In this document: piece after piece, positions 33,535-42,801 of the stretch | Layout: every line of letters starts with the position of its first letter | Position numbering within the stretch: the stretch's first letter is position 1 | Origin: Pseudomonas sp. UBA1879 | GTDB lineage: Bacteria; Pseudomonadota; Gammaproteobacteria; Pseudomonadales; Pseudomonadaceae | Reading direction: 5' to 3' | Length of the DNA: 64,000 bases | NCBI RefSeq assembly: GCF_002338065.1 | Contig: NZ_DDHJ01000010.1 | Span: 1 to 64,000, forward strand | Program-made: the position numbers and the translations under genes | The notes under the pieces: generated by a model | Seen by the model: the letters and a program-made list of their open reading frames with translations, nothing else | Told to the model about the DNA's origin: nothing | Databases searched by the model: none

Positions 33535-36500
33535 GTGAATTCAGCGCCTCTTGTCAGCATCGTCATTCCCGCCTATCACTCACGATTCTTTCAGCGAGCG
33601 CTGCACGGTGCGCTGACCCAACGCTACGCCCACGTGGAAGTGATCGTCTGCGACGATTCCCGTGGCGACGAGATCCGCGAGATTTTCGATACCCTGACCC
33701 AAGACTCGAGCGTGCCAGCGCGTTATGTCCGGAACCCGCAGCGACTGGGTTTCATCGGCAACCTGCACGCGTGCCTTGCCGAAGCCCGGGGTGAATACAT
33801 CAAGTTTCTCTGCGACGACGACCAGTTGTTCCCGCCAGCGGTGGGGATGCAGGTCGAACAGTTCGTCAAACACAGCGATGTGAGCCTTGTTCTGTCTCAG
33901 CGTCTGTTCTGGGACGCCGACGACGTTCAGTTGCCCACGCGTCTGGAGAACTCGCCGCTGTCGCCGACCAGCGCAATGTTCAAGGGCGAAGACCTGCTGA
34001 ACATCGTCGAAATCTACCCGTTGAATTTTCTGGGTGGCCTGAGCAGCGCGCTGTTCCGCCGTGACGATGTGCTGAATTATTTGCCGGGCCTGACCCAATC
34101 GGGCCAGAGTTTCGCTGGCCTGCTCGACCTGGCGCTGTATGTCTGCATGATGCACAGCGGCAACGTGGCGGTGCTGAATAACGTGCTTGGCATCGAACGT
34201 CTGCATGCCGATCGCCTCAGCCGTCAGCAGGCCATGCAGTCTTCGGTCGAGACCGAGCAGGGATGGCTGATCGAGATGATCAAGGCGCGCACCGGCGAGC
34301 CGTATCTGGGCAAAGGCTGGGTGCGCTATCAGCCGTTCACTGAGGACATGGGCGCCGAGCGCGACTGGCAGGAGCTGGCGCTGTCGCGTTCGCTGGGCAC
34401 TCAGCAGACCACTCAGGACTGGCGCGTTGGCACCAGCAGCGAGAGTTTCGCCGAGCTGTACGAACAGTGGCTGGCCTGTCGCACGCTGCGTGACGTGCAG
34501 CGCCAACAGCTGCCCAACATCCTGATGCGCTGGCCTTCGCGGCCGAAGATCGTGCCGGTGATCGTCGACCGCTTCGGCAGCCGTGCGAGTCTGGACGTGA
34601 CGCTGGAGAGCCTGGACGAGCAGCTTTACGCACCCGAGCTGACGCTGGTGCTGTCCAGCGAGTGCCAGAGCGCGGCGCTGGACGGGCGCATCTTCACGCT
34701 GCCCTTGCAGGACGATGCCTGGACCCAGATCAACGGCCTGTTGCCCCAGCTGGACGGCGCGCAGTGGATCTACCTGTTGCAGGCGGGCGACCGGCTGGTC
34801 AAGCCTGCGTTGCTGATGTTGGCCGAACGCATCGCACTGAACGAGCAGTTGCGCTGCCTCTACAGCGACGAAGGCGCATTGGTCGACGGCGAGTCGGCAG
34901 AGCCGGTGTTCAAGCCTGATTTCAACCTCGACCTGCTGCGCAGCTACCCCTACGTGGGCCGATGCCTGGCCTTTCAGCGTGAGGCGATGCTGGCGCACGG
35001 CGCAATGGACGCCCGCTATGGTGAATTGGCGCCCCATGACCTGCTCTGGCGTCTGTTTGAAGAGCGCGGGGCGGGGGCCATCGGTCATCTCAGCGAAATG
35101 ACCGTGGAGTGCCGATTCCCGTTGGCCAAATGGCTGGCGTTGCCCGAGGTGCTGGAATACAACCTGGCGGTCGTCCAGGCCCATCTTCAGCGCAGCGGGA
35201 TCGCCAGCGACATCGAGCGGGATGACACCCTGCCGCTGCTCAATCGCATTCGCTACCGGCATGACACCCAGCCGTTGGTGTCGATCATGATCGTCATCAA
35301 GGACCAACTCGCGCCGTTGCAGCGTTGTGTGGAAAGCGTGTTGAACAATACCGCTTACGGGCGCTACGAGTTGCTGATCATCGACAACGGCAGCGAGCAG
35401 TCGAGCACACGGCAATGGCTGGCGGAGATGGGGCAACTCGACCCGACGCGGCTGCGCGTGCTGTCCTTTCAAGGCGATGCCGATCATGCCGCGTTGTACA
35501 ACGCGGCTGCGGCCGACGCGCGGGGCGATTACCTGCTGTTGTTCAGCCCGTATTCGGTGGTCACCCATGGCAACTGGCTTGACGAAATGCTCGATCAGGC
35601 GCGACGGCCGGAAGTCGGGGTGGTAGGACCGAAGCTGTTCGGTCCGGACGGCAGGGTCGTTCACGCCGGGATGATTCTCGGCCTGCACGGTCCTGCGGGG
35701 TTACCGTTTGGCGGTGAAACCCTGCAGGCGGGCGGGTACATGCATCGTCTGCAAGTGGTCCACGACCTGAGTGCGGTCGGCGTCGACTGCTTCATGGTGC
35801 GCCGTTCGTTGTTCGAGCGCCTTGACGGGCTGGACGATGCGCAGTTCGGATGCAGCCTGAGCCCGGTGGATTTTTGCCTGCGGGTGCGTGAGTCCGGCCA
35901 TCTCGTGGTGTGGACGCCACAGGCGTTGGTGGCTCAGGGCGCGCGGCCTGCCGTGACGGCTGACGCCGACCGCGTTAAACGCCAGGAGGACGAGAACCAG
36001 CGTTTCTACTTGCGCTGGCTGCCGTGGGTCGCGCGGGACCCTGCGTACAACCCGAACCTCTCGCTGAAGAGTCTGGGCGCGGCCAGCTTTGGTCTGGAGC
36101 CGGGGCTCAAAAGCGGCTGGACGCCCTTCGCCGGCGCGCATTTGCCGAAAGTCCTGGCCCTGCCGATCAACGCTTCGGCCATCGGGCACTACCGCGTCAC
36201 CGAACCGATGATCGCGCTGGAGTCCGCAGGCCGGGCCGCCGGAATCATCAGCTACGCCCATCCGGATTTGATCGAGGTCGAGCGTCATTCCCCTGACATC
36301 ATGGTCCTGCAAGGCCGTTACAGTCAGTTGCGGGTCGATGAAATCGTCGACCTGAAAACCTATTCCAACGCACGGCGCATCTACGAACTGGATGATTATG
36401 TGATCCACGTGCCGAAGAAAAACGAACACGTTCGCGGCATGCCGGACAGCCAGGAGATGGAGCGGCTGGTGCGCCGTGGCATTTCGTTGTGTGACCGGGT

Positions 36501-37134
36501 GGTGGTGTCCACGCAGCCACTGGCTGACGCGTTGTCCTCGATGCATCACGACATCCGCGTGGTGCCGAACATGCTGACACCGGCCCTGTGGCAAGACCTG
36601 CGCAGCGTACGCCGTGCCGGTCGCAAACCCCGGGTGGGCTGGGGTGGCGGCACGAGTCACACCGGCGATCTGGAGATCATCGCCGAGGTTGTGCGCCTGC
36701 TCGCCGACGAGGTCGACTGGGTGTTCTTCGGCATGTGCCCGCCGGCCTTGCGGCCCTATGTGCACGAGTTTTACCCGGTCATCCCGCTGGACATGTACCC
36801 GGCGAAACTGGCCAGCCTGAACCTGGACCTGGCATTGGCGCCGTTGGAAAAACACATCTTCAACGACTGCAAGAGCAACCTGCGCCTGCTGGAATACGGC
36901 GCCTGCGGCTACCCGGTCATCTGCACGGAAACGGCGGCGTATCAAGGCTACCTGCCACGCACCCGCATCCTGACCAACAGCACCGAAGAATGGCTCGACG
37001 CGATCCGCAGCCACCTCGCCGACCCGGACGCCAGCTACCGCCAGGGCGACGCACTGCGCGATGTCGTCAGACGCGACTTCATGCTCCGCGAAGACAATCT
37101 GCAGCATTGGGTGAATGGCTGGCTGGCGGACTGA
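33535..37134 (+). CDS. Giant multidomain flagellin glycosyltransferase
   Basis: A 1199-residue protein starting at a GTG (33535). Domains: an N-terminal GT2 (about 5-230, VSIVIPAYHSR, CDDDQLFP near residue 94); a second GT2-like core (about 338-560, LQAGDRL, YSDEG); a third GT2-like domain (about 580-850, PLVSIMIVIKDQ) in which the metal motif is replaced by LLFSPYSV near residue 668; and a C-terminal GT4-like half (about 870-1199, RLLEYGACGYPVICTE). It resembles Fgt proteins of P. syringae that glycosylate flagellin. It is paralogous to the genes at 7585 and 44674. The first domain is probably catalytic while the third has lost its DXD-like site. It sits alone between flgL and the 196-base repeat array. 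Confidence 0.88.
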   Translation: MNSAPLVSIVIPAYHSRFFQRALHGALTQRYAHVEVIVCDDSRGDEIREIFDTLTQDSSVPARYVRNPQRLGFIGNLHACLAEARGEYIKFLCDDDQLFPPAVGMQVEQFVKHSDVSLVLSQRLFWDADDVQLPTRLENSPLSPTSAMFKGEDLLNIVEIYPLNFLGGLSSALFRRDDVLNYLPGLTQSGQSFAGLLDLALYVCMMHSGNVAVLNNVLGIERLHADRLSRQQAMQSSVETEQGWLIEMIKARTGEPYLGKGWVRYQPFTEDMGAERDWQELALSRSLGTQQTTQDWRVGTSSESFAELYEQWLACRTLRDVQRQQLPNILMRWPSRPKIVPVIVDRFGSRASLDVTLESLDEQLYAPELTLVLSSECQSAALDGRIFTLPLQDDAWTQINGLLPQLDGAQWIYLLQAGDRLVKPALLMLAERIALNEQLRCLYSDEGALVDGESAEPVFKPDFNLDLLRSYPYVGRCLAFQREAMLAHGAMDARYGELAPHDLLWRLFEERGAGAIGHLSEMTVECRFPLAKWLALPEVLEYNLAVVQAHLQRSGIASDIERDDTLPLLNRIRYRHDTQPLVSIMIVIKDQLAPLQRCVESVLNNTAYGRYELLIIDNGSEQSSTRQWLAEMGQLDPTRLRVLSFQGDADHAALYNAAAADARGDYLLLFSPYSVVTHGNWLDEMLDQARRPEVGVVGPKLFGPDGRVVHAGMILGLHGPAGLPFGGETLQAGGYMHRLQVVHDLSAVGVDCFMVRRSLFERLDGLDDAQFGCSLSPVDFCLRVRESGHLVVWTPQALVAQGARPAVTADADRVKRQEDENQRFYLRWLPWVARDPAYNPNLSLKSLGAASFGLEPGLKSGWTPFAGAHLPKVLALPINASAIGHYRVTEPMIALESAGRAAGIISYAHPDLIEVERHSPDIMVLQGRYSQLRVDEIVDLKTYSNARRIYELDDYVIHVPKKNEHVRGMPDSQEMERLVRRGISLCDRVVVSTQPLADALSSMHHDIRVVPNMLTPALWQDLRSVRRAGRKPRVGWGGGTSHTGDLEIIAEVVRLLADEVDWVFFGMCPPALRPYVHEFYPVIPLDMYPAKLASLNLDLALAPLEKHIFNDCKSNLRLLEYGACGYPVICTETAAYQGYLPRTRILTNSTEEWLDAIRSHLADPDASYRQGDALRDVVRRDFMLREDNLQHWVNGWLAD

Positions 37135-37159
37135 CTGCGAACCGTCGATCCCATATGCA

Positions 37160-37990
37160 CACACCGGTGGTGCGTCTGACACACCGCCTCGCGGCCGTCG
37201 TGCCTCCGGCTGCTCCTACAGCGTCCGCGGTGTGCTGGGATTTTGCGAACGACTCACACTCCGCGAGAGTCGGCGTGCTGGGGACTCACACACTATGCAC
37301 ACGCCGCAGTCCGTAGGAGCCGCCGGAGGGACGACGGCCGCGAAGCGGTATCACGGACGCTGGTGGTGCGCCTGACACACCGCCTCGCGGCCGTCGTGCC
37401 TCCGGCTGCTCCTACAGCGTCCGCGGTGTGCTGGGATTTTGCGAACGACTCACACTCCGCGAGAGTCGGCGTGCTGGGGACTCACACACCATGCACACGC
37501 CGCAGTCCGTAGGAGCCGCCGGAGGGACGACGGCCGCGAAGCGCTATCACGGACGCCGGTGTTGCGCCTGACACACCGCCTCGCGGCCGTCGTGCCTCCG
37601 GCTGCTCCTACAGCGTCCGCGGTGTGCTGGGATTTTGCGAACGACTCACACTCCGCGAGAGTCGGCGTGCTGGGGACCCACAAACCATGCACACGCCGCA
37701 GTCCGTAGGAGCCGCCGGAGGGACGACGGCCGCGAAGCGGTATCACGGACGCTGGAGGTGCGTCTGACACACCGCCTCGCGGCCGTCGTGCCTCCGGCTG
37801 CTCCTACAGCGTCCGCGGTGTGCTGGGATTTTGCGAACGACTCACACTCCGCGAGAGTCGGCGTGCTGGGGACTCACACACTATGTACACGCCGCAGTCC
37901 GTAGGAGCCGCCGGAGGCACGACGGCCGCGAAGCGGTATACGGACGCTGGTGGTGCGCCTGACACACCGCCTCGCGGCCGTCGTCCGCCG
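37160..37990. repeat. 196-base tandem repeat array built from REP arms (about 4.2 copies)
   Basis: The marker GCGGCCGTCG recurs at 37191, 37387, 37583, 37779 and 37974: periods of 196, 196, 196 and 195 bases. Copies are nearly identical over their whole length. Each unit holds a REP arm (CGCGGCCGTCGTGCCTCCGG) and, further on, its imperfect inverse (GTAGGAGCCGCCGGAGGGAC), able to fold. The 89-codon open frames inside are repeated in shifting frames because 196 is not divisible by three, so they are not genes. The array fills most of the 1.2-kb gap between the glycosyltransferase gene and rfbF. Confidence 0.92.
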
Positions 37991-38164
37991 GCATCTCCTA
38001 CAAGGTCGTGCATAGGTCTTCAATTCTGCGATCGATGTCGTAGCCGTGGGAGCCGGCTTGCTGGCGAATGCGGTTGCTCGGCTTTACATCCTCAGGTCTG
38101 GCACACCCAGATCGCCACCCCCCTGCGCCTGTCATCAACCCCGATGAATTCCCCTCCAAAAAAC
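37991..38164. repeat. REP element and shared 40-base segment before rfbF
   Basis: Positions 38006-38046 repeat the segment at 18541-18581 (TCGTGCATAGGTC, then CTGCGA and GTCGTA). They are followed by a REP core (GTGGGAGCCGGCTTGCTGGC, about 38047-38066) of the same subtype as at 4210. No gene is evident to 38164. Confidence 0.7.
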
Positions 38165-38180
38165 TGGCGCGGTTCGTGCA
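38165..38180 (+). promoter_or_regulatory. Possible RpoN promoter for the rfbF-led operon
   Basis: TGGCGCGGTTCGTGCA has GG and GC 10 bases apart and differs from TGGCACG-N4-TTGCW at two positions. It lies about 145 bases before the rfbF start in an otherwise gene-free region. The match is imperfect. Confidence 0.4.
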
Positions 38181-38323
38181 AGTCCTCCTGATATCGCCAT
38201 AAATCGTGCGTTGCGTGTGCCGTTCATGCGGATTCGAACAACGGACGATTCGGTCGTTTGACGTTCGGGCACACCTTTCGCGCAAGCGCGGCGGCGCGCT
38301 GTCGGGACAGGAGGAGTAGGCAG

Positions 38324-39097
38324 GTGAAGGCAATTATTCTGGCGGGTGGGTTGGGGACTCGGATCAGTGAGGAATCCCATCTCAAGCCCAAACCCATGAT
38401 CGAGATCGGCGGAAAGCCAATTCTCTGGCACATCATGAAGCAGTACTCCGCCCACGGCATTCACGACTTCGTGATCTGCCTCGGCTACAAGGGCTACGCG
38501 ATCAAGGACTTCTTCGCCAACTACTTCCTGCACACCTCTGACGTGACGTTCGACATGCGCAACAACCGCATGGACGTCCACGAAAACTACAGCGAGCCCT
38601 GGCGCGTGACGCTGGTCGACACCGGCGAAGACACCCTCACCGGCGGCCGTCTCAAGCGCGTGCGCAAGTACGTGGAAGACGACGAAGCGTTCTGCTTCAC
38701 CTACGGCGACGGCGTCTCTGACCTGAACATCGGCGCGTTGGTGGATTTCCATTTGCAGCACGGCAAGCTGGCCACGGTCACCGCCGTTCAGCCCCCTGGC
38801 CGTTACGGCGCGCTCAATTGCCTGGGCGACAGCGTGACCGGCTTCACCGAAAAACCGCCAGGCGACGGTGGCTGGATCAATGGCGGCTTCTTCGTGCTGT
38901 CGCCGAAAGTCATTCCCTACATCGAGCACGACCAGACGCCATGGGAGTCCGAGCCGTTGGCGCGCCTCGCCACGGAAGGCGAACTCAAGGCGTTCGAACA
39001 CGCGGGTTTCTGGCACCCGATGGACACCTTGCGTGACAAGAATCACCTCGAAGACCTGTGGCAGCGCGGGGAGGCCCCTTGGAAAAGCTGGGCGTGA
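38324..39097 (+). CDS. rfbF: Glucose-1-phosphate cytidylyltransferase
   Basis: A 257-residue nucleotidyltransferase that makes CDP-glucose from glucose-1-phosphate and CTP. The start is the GTG at 38324 (read MKAIILAGGLGTR), with ACAGGAGGAGTAGG upstream. The nucleotide-binding GLGTRISEES, KPKPMIEIGGKPI, the family-specific SDVTFDMRNN and the metal-site YGDGVSD are all present. It is the first gene of a tightly packed sugar operon. RfbF commits glucose to the CDP-deoxyhexose route used for 3,6-dideoxy or branched sugars. Confidence 0.95.
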   Translation: MKAIILAGGLGTRISEESHLKPKPMIEIGGKPILWHIMKQYSAHGIHDFVICLGYKGYAIKDFFANYFLHTSDVTFDMRNNRMDVHENYSEPWRVTLVDTGEDTLTGGRLKRVRKYVEDDEAFCFTYGDGVSDLNIGALVDFHLQHGKLATVTAVQPPGRYGALNCLGDSVTGFTEKPPGDGGWINGGFFVLSPKVIPYIEHDQTPWESEPLARLATEGELKAFEHAGFWHPMDTLRDKNHLEDLWQRGEAPWKSWA

Positions 39098-40161
39098 ACC
39101 CCGACTTCTGGCGCGGCAAGCGGGTCTTGCTCACCGGCCATACCGGTTTCAAAGGCAGCTGGCTGTCGCTGTGGCTGGCCCGCATGGGCGCGCAGGTCAC
39201 CGGTTTCGCGCTGGACCCTGGTACCGAACCGAGCCTGTTTGAACTGGCCTGTGTCAGTGAAGGACTGGACGACCAGCGCGGTGACTTGCGCGACCTCGGC
39301 ACCTTGCTCGAGCTGATCGCCCGCGCTCAGCCGGAAATCGTTCTGCACCTGGCCGCGCAGCCGTTGGTGCGCGAGGGCTATCGTGATCCGCTCGGCACCT
39401 ATTCCACCAACGTCATGGGCACGCTGAACCTGCTGGACGCGATTCGTCAGGTGGGCGGCGTGCGCGCCTGTGTATTGGTCACCACTGACAAGGTCTACGC
39501 GAATCAGGAATGGCTGTGGCCCTATCGGGAAAACGAACCCTTGGGCGGCCACGACCCGTACAGCAGCAGCAAAGCCTGTTGCGAACTGCTGGCGCAATCC
39601 TACGCCGCGTCGTTTTTTCCTGCCGACGGTTACGCCGAGCACGGACTGGCGCTGGCCACGGCACGGGCGGGCAATGTACTGGGCGGCGGTGATTTCGCCC
39701 CCGAGCGTCTGATTCCCGACGTGCTCAAAGCCTGGTCGGCCGACGAACCGGTGACCCTGCGCTATCCGCAGGCCGTGCGCCCGTGGCAACACGCGCTGGA
39801 GCCGCTGGCGGGGTATTTGCTGTTGGCGGAACGGCTCTACGAACACGGGCCGGACTACGCGGGCGCCTGGAATTTCGGGCCGAGCGACGACGACATGTGC
39901 TCGGTCGGCGATGTCGTGGCGACCCTCGCCAGACACTGGCCCCAAGCGCCGGGTTTGCGCGTCGAGCCCAGCGACATGCATGAGGCCGGTTTGCTGCGAC
40001 TGGACAGCGCCCGGGCCCGGCAGCGCCTGCAATGGAAACCCCGCTGGTCCCTGGAACAGTGCCTGCAGCACACCGTGGATTGGCACCTGGCCTGGCAACG
40101 GGGTGAGGACATGCACGATTTCACTCAGCGCCAGTTGGCGTTGTACACGGAGGCCGCGTGA
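39079..40161 (+). CDS. rfbG: CDP-glucose 4,6-dehydratase
   Basis: A 360-residue SDR enzyme converting CDP-glucose to CDP-4-keto-6-deoxyglucose. The start is uncertain: TTG at 39079 has GGGGAGG 4 bases upstream and gives the family-like N-terminus (M)EKLGVNPDFWRGKRV; GTG at 39094 overlaps the rfbF stop. The NAD motif TGHTGFKGSWL, the HLAAQPLV segment, catalytic TTDKVYAN and YSSSKACCE are intact. It overlaps rfbF, confirming co-translation. The product is the branch point for 3-dehydrases (RfbH, absent here) or, as the context suggests, for epimerase and C-methyltransferase. Confidence 0.93.
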   Translation: MEKLGVNPDFWRGKRVLLTGHTGFKGSWLSLWLARMGAQVTGFALDPGTEPSLFELACVSEGLDDQRGDLRDLGTLLELIARAQPEIVLHLAAQPLVREGYRDPLGTYSTNVMGTLNLLDAIRQVGGVRACVLVTTDKVYANQEWLWPYRENEPLGGHDPYSSSKACCELLAQSYAASFFPADGYAEHGLALATARAGNVLGGGDFAPERLIPDVLKAWSADEPVTLRYPQAVRPWQHALEPLAGYLLLAERLYEHGPDYAGAWNFGPSDDDMCSVGDVVATLARHWPQAPGLRVEPSDMHEAGLLRLDSARARQRLQWKPRWSLEQCLQHTVDWHLAWQRGEDMHDFTQRQLALYTEAA

Positions 40162-40718
40162 GCGACATGCAGCTGGTCGCATTGCCGCTGGCCGGCCTGT
40201 TCAGCCTGGAGCATCGGCGTCATGCCGACGCCCGCGGACACTTCAGCCGCCTGTTTTGCGAAGGCAGCCTGAGCGCATTGGGTCGTCCGTTCCACATTCG
40301 CCAGATCAATCATTCGTGCACGGCGCAACGGGGCAGTGTGCGCGGGCTTCACTACCAGACCGCCGCACAGCCGGAAGCCAAATTGATCACCTGCCTGCGC
40401 GGTGAAGTGTGGGACGTGGCCGTGGATCTGAACCCGGAATCGGCGACCTTTCTCCACTGGCACGCCGAGCACCTGGTGGCCGGTGACGGGCGCAGTCTGT
40501 TGATTCCGGAAGGGTTCGCCCACGGCTTTCAAGCGCTCAGCGATGACGCGCAATTGCTGTACCTGCACAGCGCCGACTACGCCCCCGAGCATGAAGCCGG
40601 GTTGTCGGTGCACGACCCTCGGCTGGCCATCCAATGGCCGTTGCCTGTCAAGAATCTGTCGGCCCGCGACGCGTCCCATCCGTTGCTGACCCCATCCTAC
40701 GCCGGAGTGCGTCTATGA
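40158..40718 (+). CDS. RmlC-type sugar nucleotide 3,5-epimerase
   Basis: A 186-residue cupin epimerase starting at a GTG that overlaps the rfbG stop. Family features are DARGHFSRLF, the catalytic RGLHYQ (His) and GFAHGFQALSDDAQLLYL, with conserved KLITCLRGEVWDVAVDLN. In dTDP pathways RmlC makes L-sugars, but here the flanking genes supply a CDP-4-keto-6-deoxyhexose, so the likely substrate is that CDP sugar. The gene would set the C3 and/or C5 configuration before methylation and reduction. An annotation as rfbC would be by homology only. Confidence 0.85.
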   Translation: MSDMQLVALPLAGLFSLEHRRHADARGHFSRLFCEGSLSALGRPFHIRQINHSCTAQRGSVRGLHYQTAAQPEAKLITCLRGEVWDVAVDLNPESATFLHWHAEHLVAGDGRSLLIPEGFAHGFQALSDDAQLLYLHSADYAPEHEAGLSVHDPRLAIQWPLPVKNLSARDASHPLLTPSYAGVRL

Positions 40719-41938
40719 ACTGCCGTGGCTGCGGCGCTCGTCTGAGCCTGCCCCTGATCGACCTCGGGACGTCGCCCCCGTCCAATGCGTACCTGCGTGC
40801 CGAGCAACTGACACAGGCCGAGCAGTGGGTGCCGCTGAAGGTTGACGTCTGCGAGGCCTGCTGGCTGGTGCAGACCAACGATTACACCAGCGCCCACAGC
40901 CTGTTCGACGCCGAGTACGCCTACTTCAGTTCCTATTCCAGTTCGTGGCTGAACCATGCGCAGCAGTACGTCGCGCAGATGGTCGAGCGCTTCGGCCTGA
41001 ACGCCGACAGCCGCGTGGTGGAAATCGCCGCCAACGACGGTTACCTGCTGCAATACGTCAAGGCGCGGGGCATCCCTTGCCTGGGCGTCGAGCCCACCCG
41101 CAGCACCGCCGACGCCGCCCGTGCGAAAGGGCTGGAGATTCGCGAGGTGTTTTTCGGCAAGGAGAGCGCCGCTGCTTTGTGCGACGAAGGCTGGGCGGCC
41201 GACCTGATGGCCGCCAACAACGTGCTGGCCCATGTGCCGGACATCAATGATTTCCTGTCGGGTTTCGCGACGCTGCTCAAGCCGTCGGGCGTCGCCACGT
41301 TCGAATTCCCGCAACTGCTGACGCTGATGGCGGGCGGTCAATTCGACACCCTGTACCACGAACACTATTCATACCTGTCGCTGACCTCCGTCGAAACGCT
41401 GTGCGCGCGCAACGGCTTGCAGGTGTTCGACGTTGCCGACCTGCCGACCCACGGCGGTTCGCTGCGGGTGTTCGTGCAGCGTATCGACGGCGCGCAACCC
41501 CGTTCGCCTGCGGTCGCGCAACAGCTGGAAAAAGAGCTGAACGCCGGGATCAGGACCCGTGCGTATTACGCCACGTTGGCGCCGGCGGCCGAACGCATCA
41601 AATTTCAACTGCTCGACTTCCTGCTCAAAGCGAAAGCCGAGGGCAAGCGCGTCGTCGGTTACGGCGCGGCGGCCAAAGGCAACACCTTGCTCAACTACGC
41701 CGGGGTCAAGGCTGACCTGCTGCCGTGGGTCGCCGACGCCAACCCGCACAAGCAAGGCAAATTTCTGCCGGGCAGCCGCATTCCGGTGGTCGCGCCGGAA
41801 CGCCTGATCGAAGAACAGCCCGATTACGTGCTGGTGCTGCCGTGGAACCTGATCAATGAGGTCAGCGAACAGCTCGCGGTCGTGAAGGGCTGGGGTGGTC
41901 GTTTTGTCATCGCCGTGCCTGAGCTGAGCGTGTTGTGA
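40715..41938 (+). CDS. Sugar C-methyltransferase (NovU/TylC3-like)
   Basis: A 407-residue three-domain SAM enzyme. It has an N-terminal zinc-binding domain (CRGCGARL at residues about 3-10 and CEACW about 45-50); a central SAM-binding domain (VVEIAANDGYLLQYVK, then NNVLAHVPDI); and a C-terminal domain with VGYGAAAKGNTLLNY and DANPHKQGKFLPG. This is the layout of C-3 methyltransferases acting on 4-keto-6-deoxyhexoses in antibiotic sugar pathways. The start ATG overlaps the epimerase stop (ATGA). Methylation at C3 of a CDP-4-keto sugar is the inferred role. Confidence 0.87.
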   Translation: MNCRGCGARLSLPLIDLGTSPPSNAYLRAEQLTQAEQWVPLKVDVCEACWLVQTNDYTSAHSLFDAEYAYFSSYSSSWLNHAQQYVAQMVERFGLNADSRVVEIAANDGYLLQYVKARGIPCLGVEPTRSTADAARAKGLEIREVFFGKESAAALCDEGWAADLMAANNVLAHVPDINDFLSGFATLLKPSGVATFEFPQLLTLMAGGQFDTLYHEHYSYLSLTSVETLCARNGLQVFDVADLPTHGGSLRVFVQRIDGAQPRSPAVAQQLEKELNAGIRTRAYYATLAPAAERIKFQLLDFLLKAKAEGKRVVGYGAAAKGNTLLNYAGVKADLLPWVADANPHKQGKFLPGSRIPVVAPERLIEEQPDYVLVLPWNLINEVSEQLAVVKGWGGRFVIAVPELSVL

Positions 41939-42801
41939 ACGGCGCCAAAGTACTCCTGACCGGCGCGACGGGATTCGTCGGACGCCATCTGGCCAGTGCG
42001 TTGCTCGAACGCGGGTTTCAGGTGCGCGCCGTCGCCCGCAACGTCGACGTCGCTCGACGCATGCCGTGGTTCGCTGACGTCGATTGGGTCGCCGCCGACC
42101 TTCACGATCCCGGCCTGGATGTCGCGGCGCTTACCGAGGGCATCAGTGCCCTGGCGCACCTGGCTTGGCCTGGCCTGCCGAATTACGGCGGGCTGTTCCA
42201 CTTCGAACGCAATTTGCCGGCGGACTACGCCTTCATTCGCCAAGTGGTGGCAGCGGGTGTCAAACACGTGCTGGTCACCGGCACCTGTTTCGAATACGGC
42301 TTGCAAAGCGGCTCGCTTGACGAAGCGTGCATGGCGCAACCGGCCAACCCCTATGGCCTGGCGAAAAATACCTTGAGGCTGTTTCTCGAATCTCTGGCCC
42401 GTCAGCAGCCGTTCACCCTGCAATGGGCGCGACTGTTTTACCTCCATGGCGAAGGGCAGAATCCCAACAGCCTGCTGGCCAGCCTGGAGCGCGCCATCGA
42501 TGAAAAGGCCGCGTCGTTCGACATGTCCGCAGGCGAGCAGCTGCGCGATTACCTGCCTATCGCGACGGCAGCCGGCCACTTGGCGGCCCTGCTGCTGCAC
42601 CCCGAGTTCAGCGGCGTGGTCAACGTCAGCAGCGGTCAGCCGGTGTCGGTGCGACGGCTGGTGGAACAACGCCTCGCCGCCCGTGGCTCATCCCTGTCCC
42701 TGAACCTGGGGGCATTCGGCTATTCGCCTCACGAGCCGATGGCGTTCTGGGGAAACTGCGAACGTTTGCAACAGATACTGGGAGCCCACTATGTGGCATG
42801 A
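41935..42801 (+). CDS. NAD-dependent epimerase/4-ketoreductase
   Basis: A 288-residue extended SDR protein with GTG start overlapping the methyltransferase stop. The cofactor motif is GATGFVGRHLA, and the catalytic pattern is TCFEYG with NPYGLAKN (Tyr-x-x-x-Lys). It has the size of nucleotide-sugar 4-reductases. After C-methylation a 4-keto group must be reduced to finish a stable sugar, and this gene is the best candidate. Epimerase activity is possible. Confidence 0.82.
   Translation: MNGAKVLLTGATGFVGRHLASALLERGFQVRAVARNVDVARRMPWFADVDWVAADLHDPGLDVAALTEGISALAHLAWPGLPNYGGLFHFERNLPADYAFIRQVVAAGVKHVLVTGTCFEYGLQSGSLDEACMAQPANPYGLAKNTLRLFLESLARQQPFTLQWARLFYLHGEGQNPNSLLASLERAIDEKAASFDMSAGEQLRDYLPIATAAGHLAALLLHPEFSGVVNVSSGQPVSVRRLVEQRLAARGSSLSLNLGAFGYSPHEPMAFWGNCERLQQILGAHYVA

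Noticed and set aside
33580..35688. 702-codon minus-strand frame opposite the giant glycosyltransferase
   Set aside because: Shadow frame with Gln/His/Arg-rich low-information sequence; the plus strand has recognised GT2 motifs.
37243..37904. Repeated 89-codon open frames (and an opposing 106-codon frame) in the array
   Set aside because: They recur because the DNA unit repeats, with the frame shifting each time (196 is not a multiple of three). No ribosome sites or protein-level constraint are visible.
37160..37990. CRISPR array
   Set aside because: Units are 196 bases with no unique spacers and no cas genes; internal symmetry is of REP type.
40158..40718. dTDP-rhamnose pathway (rmlBDAC)
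   Set aside because: Only an RmlC-type gene is present; the activating enzymes are CDP-specific (rfbF, rfbG), and no rmlA, rmlB or rmlD is in the window.
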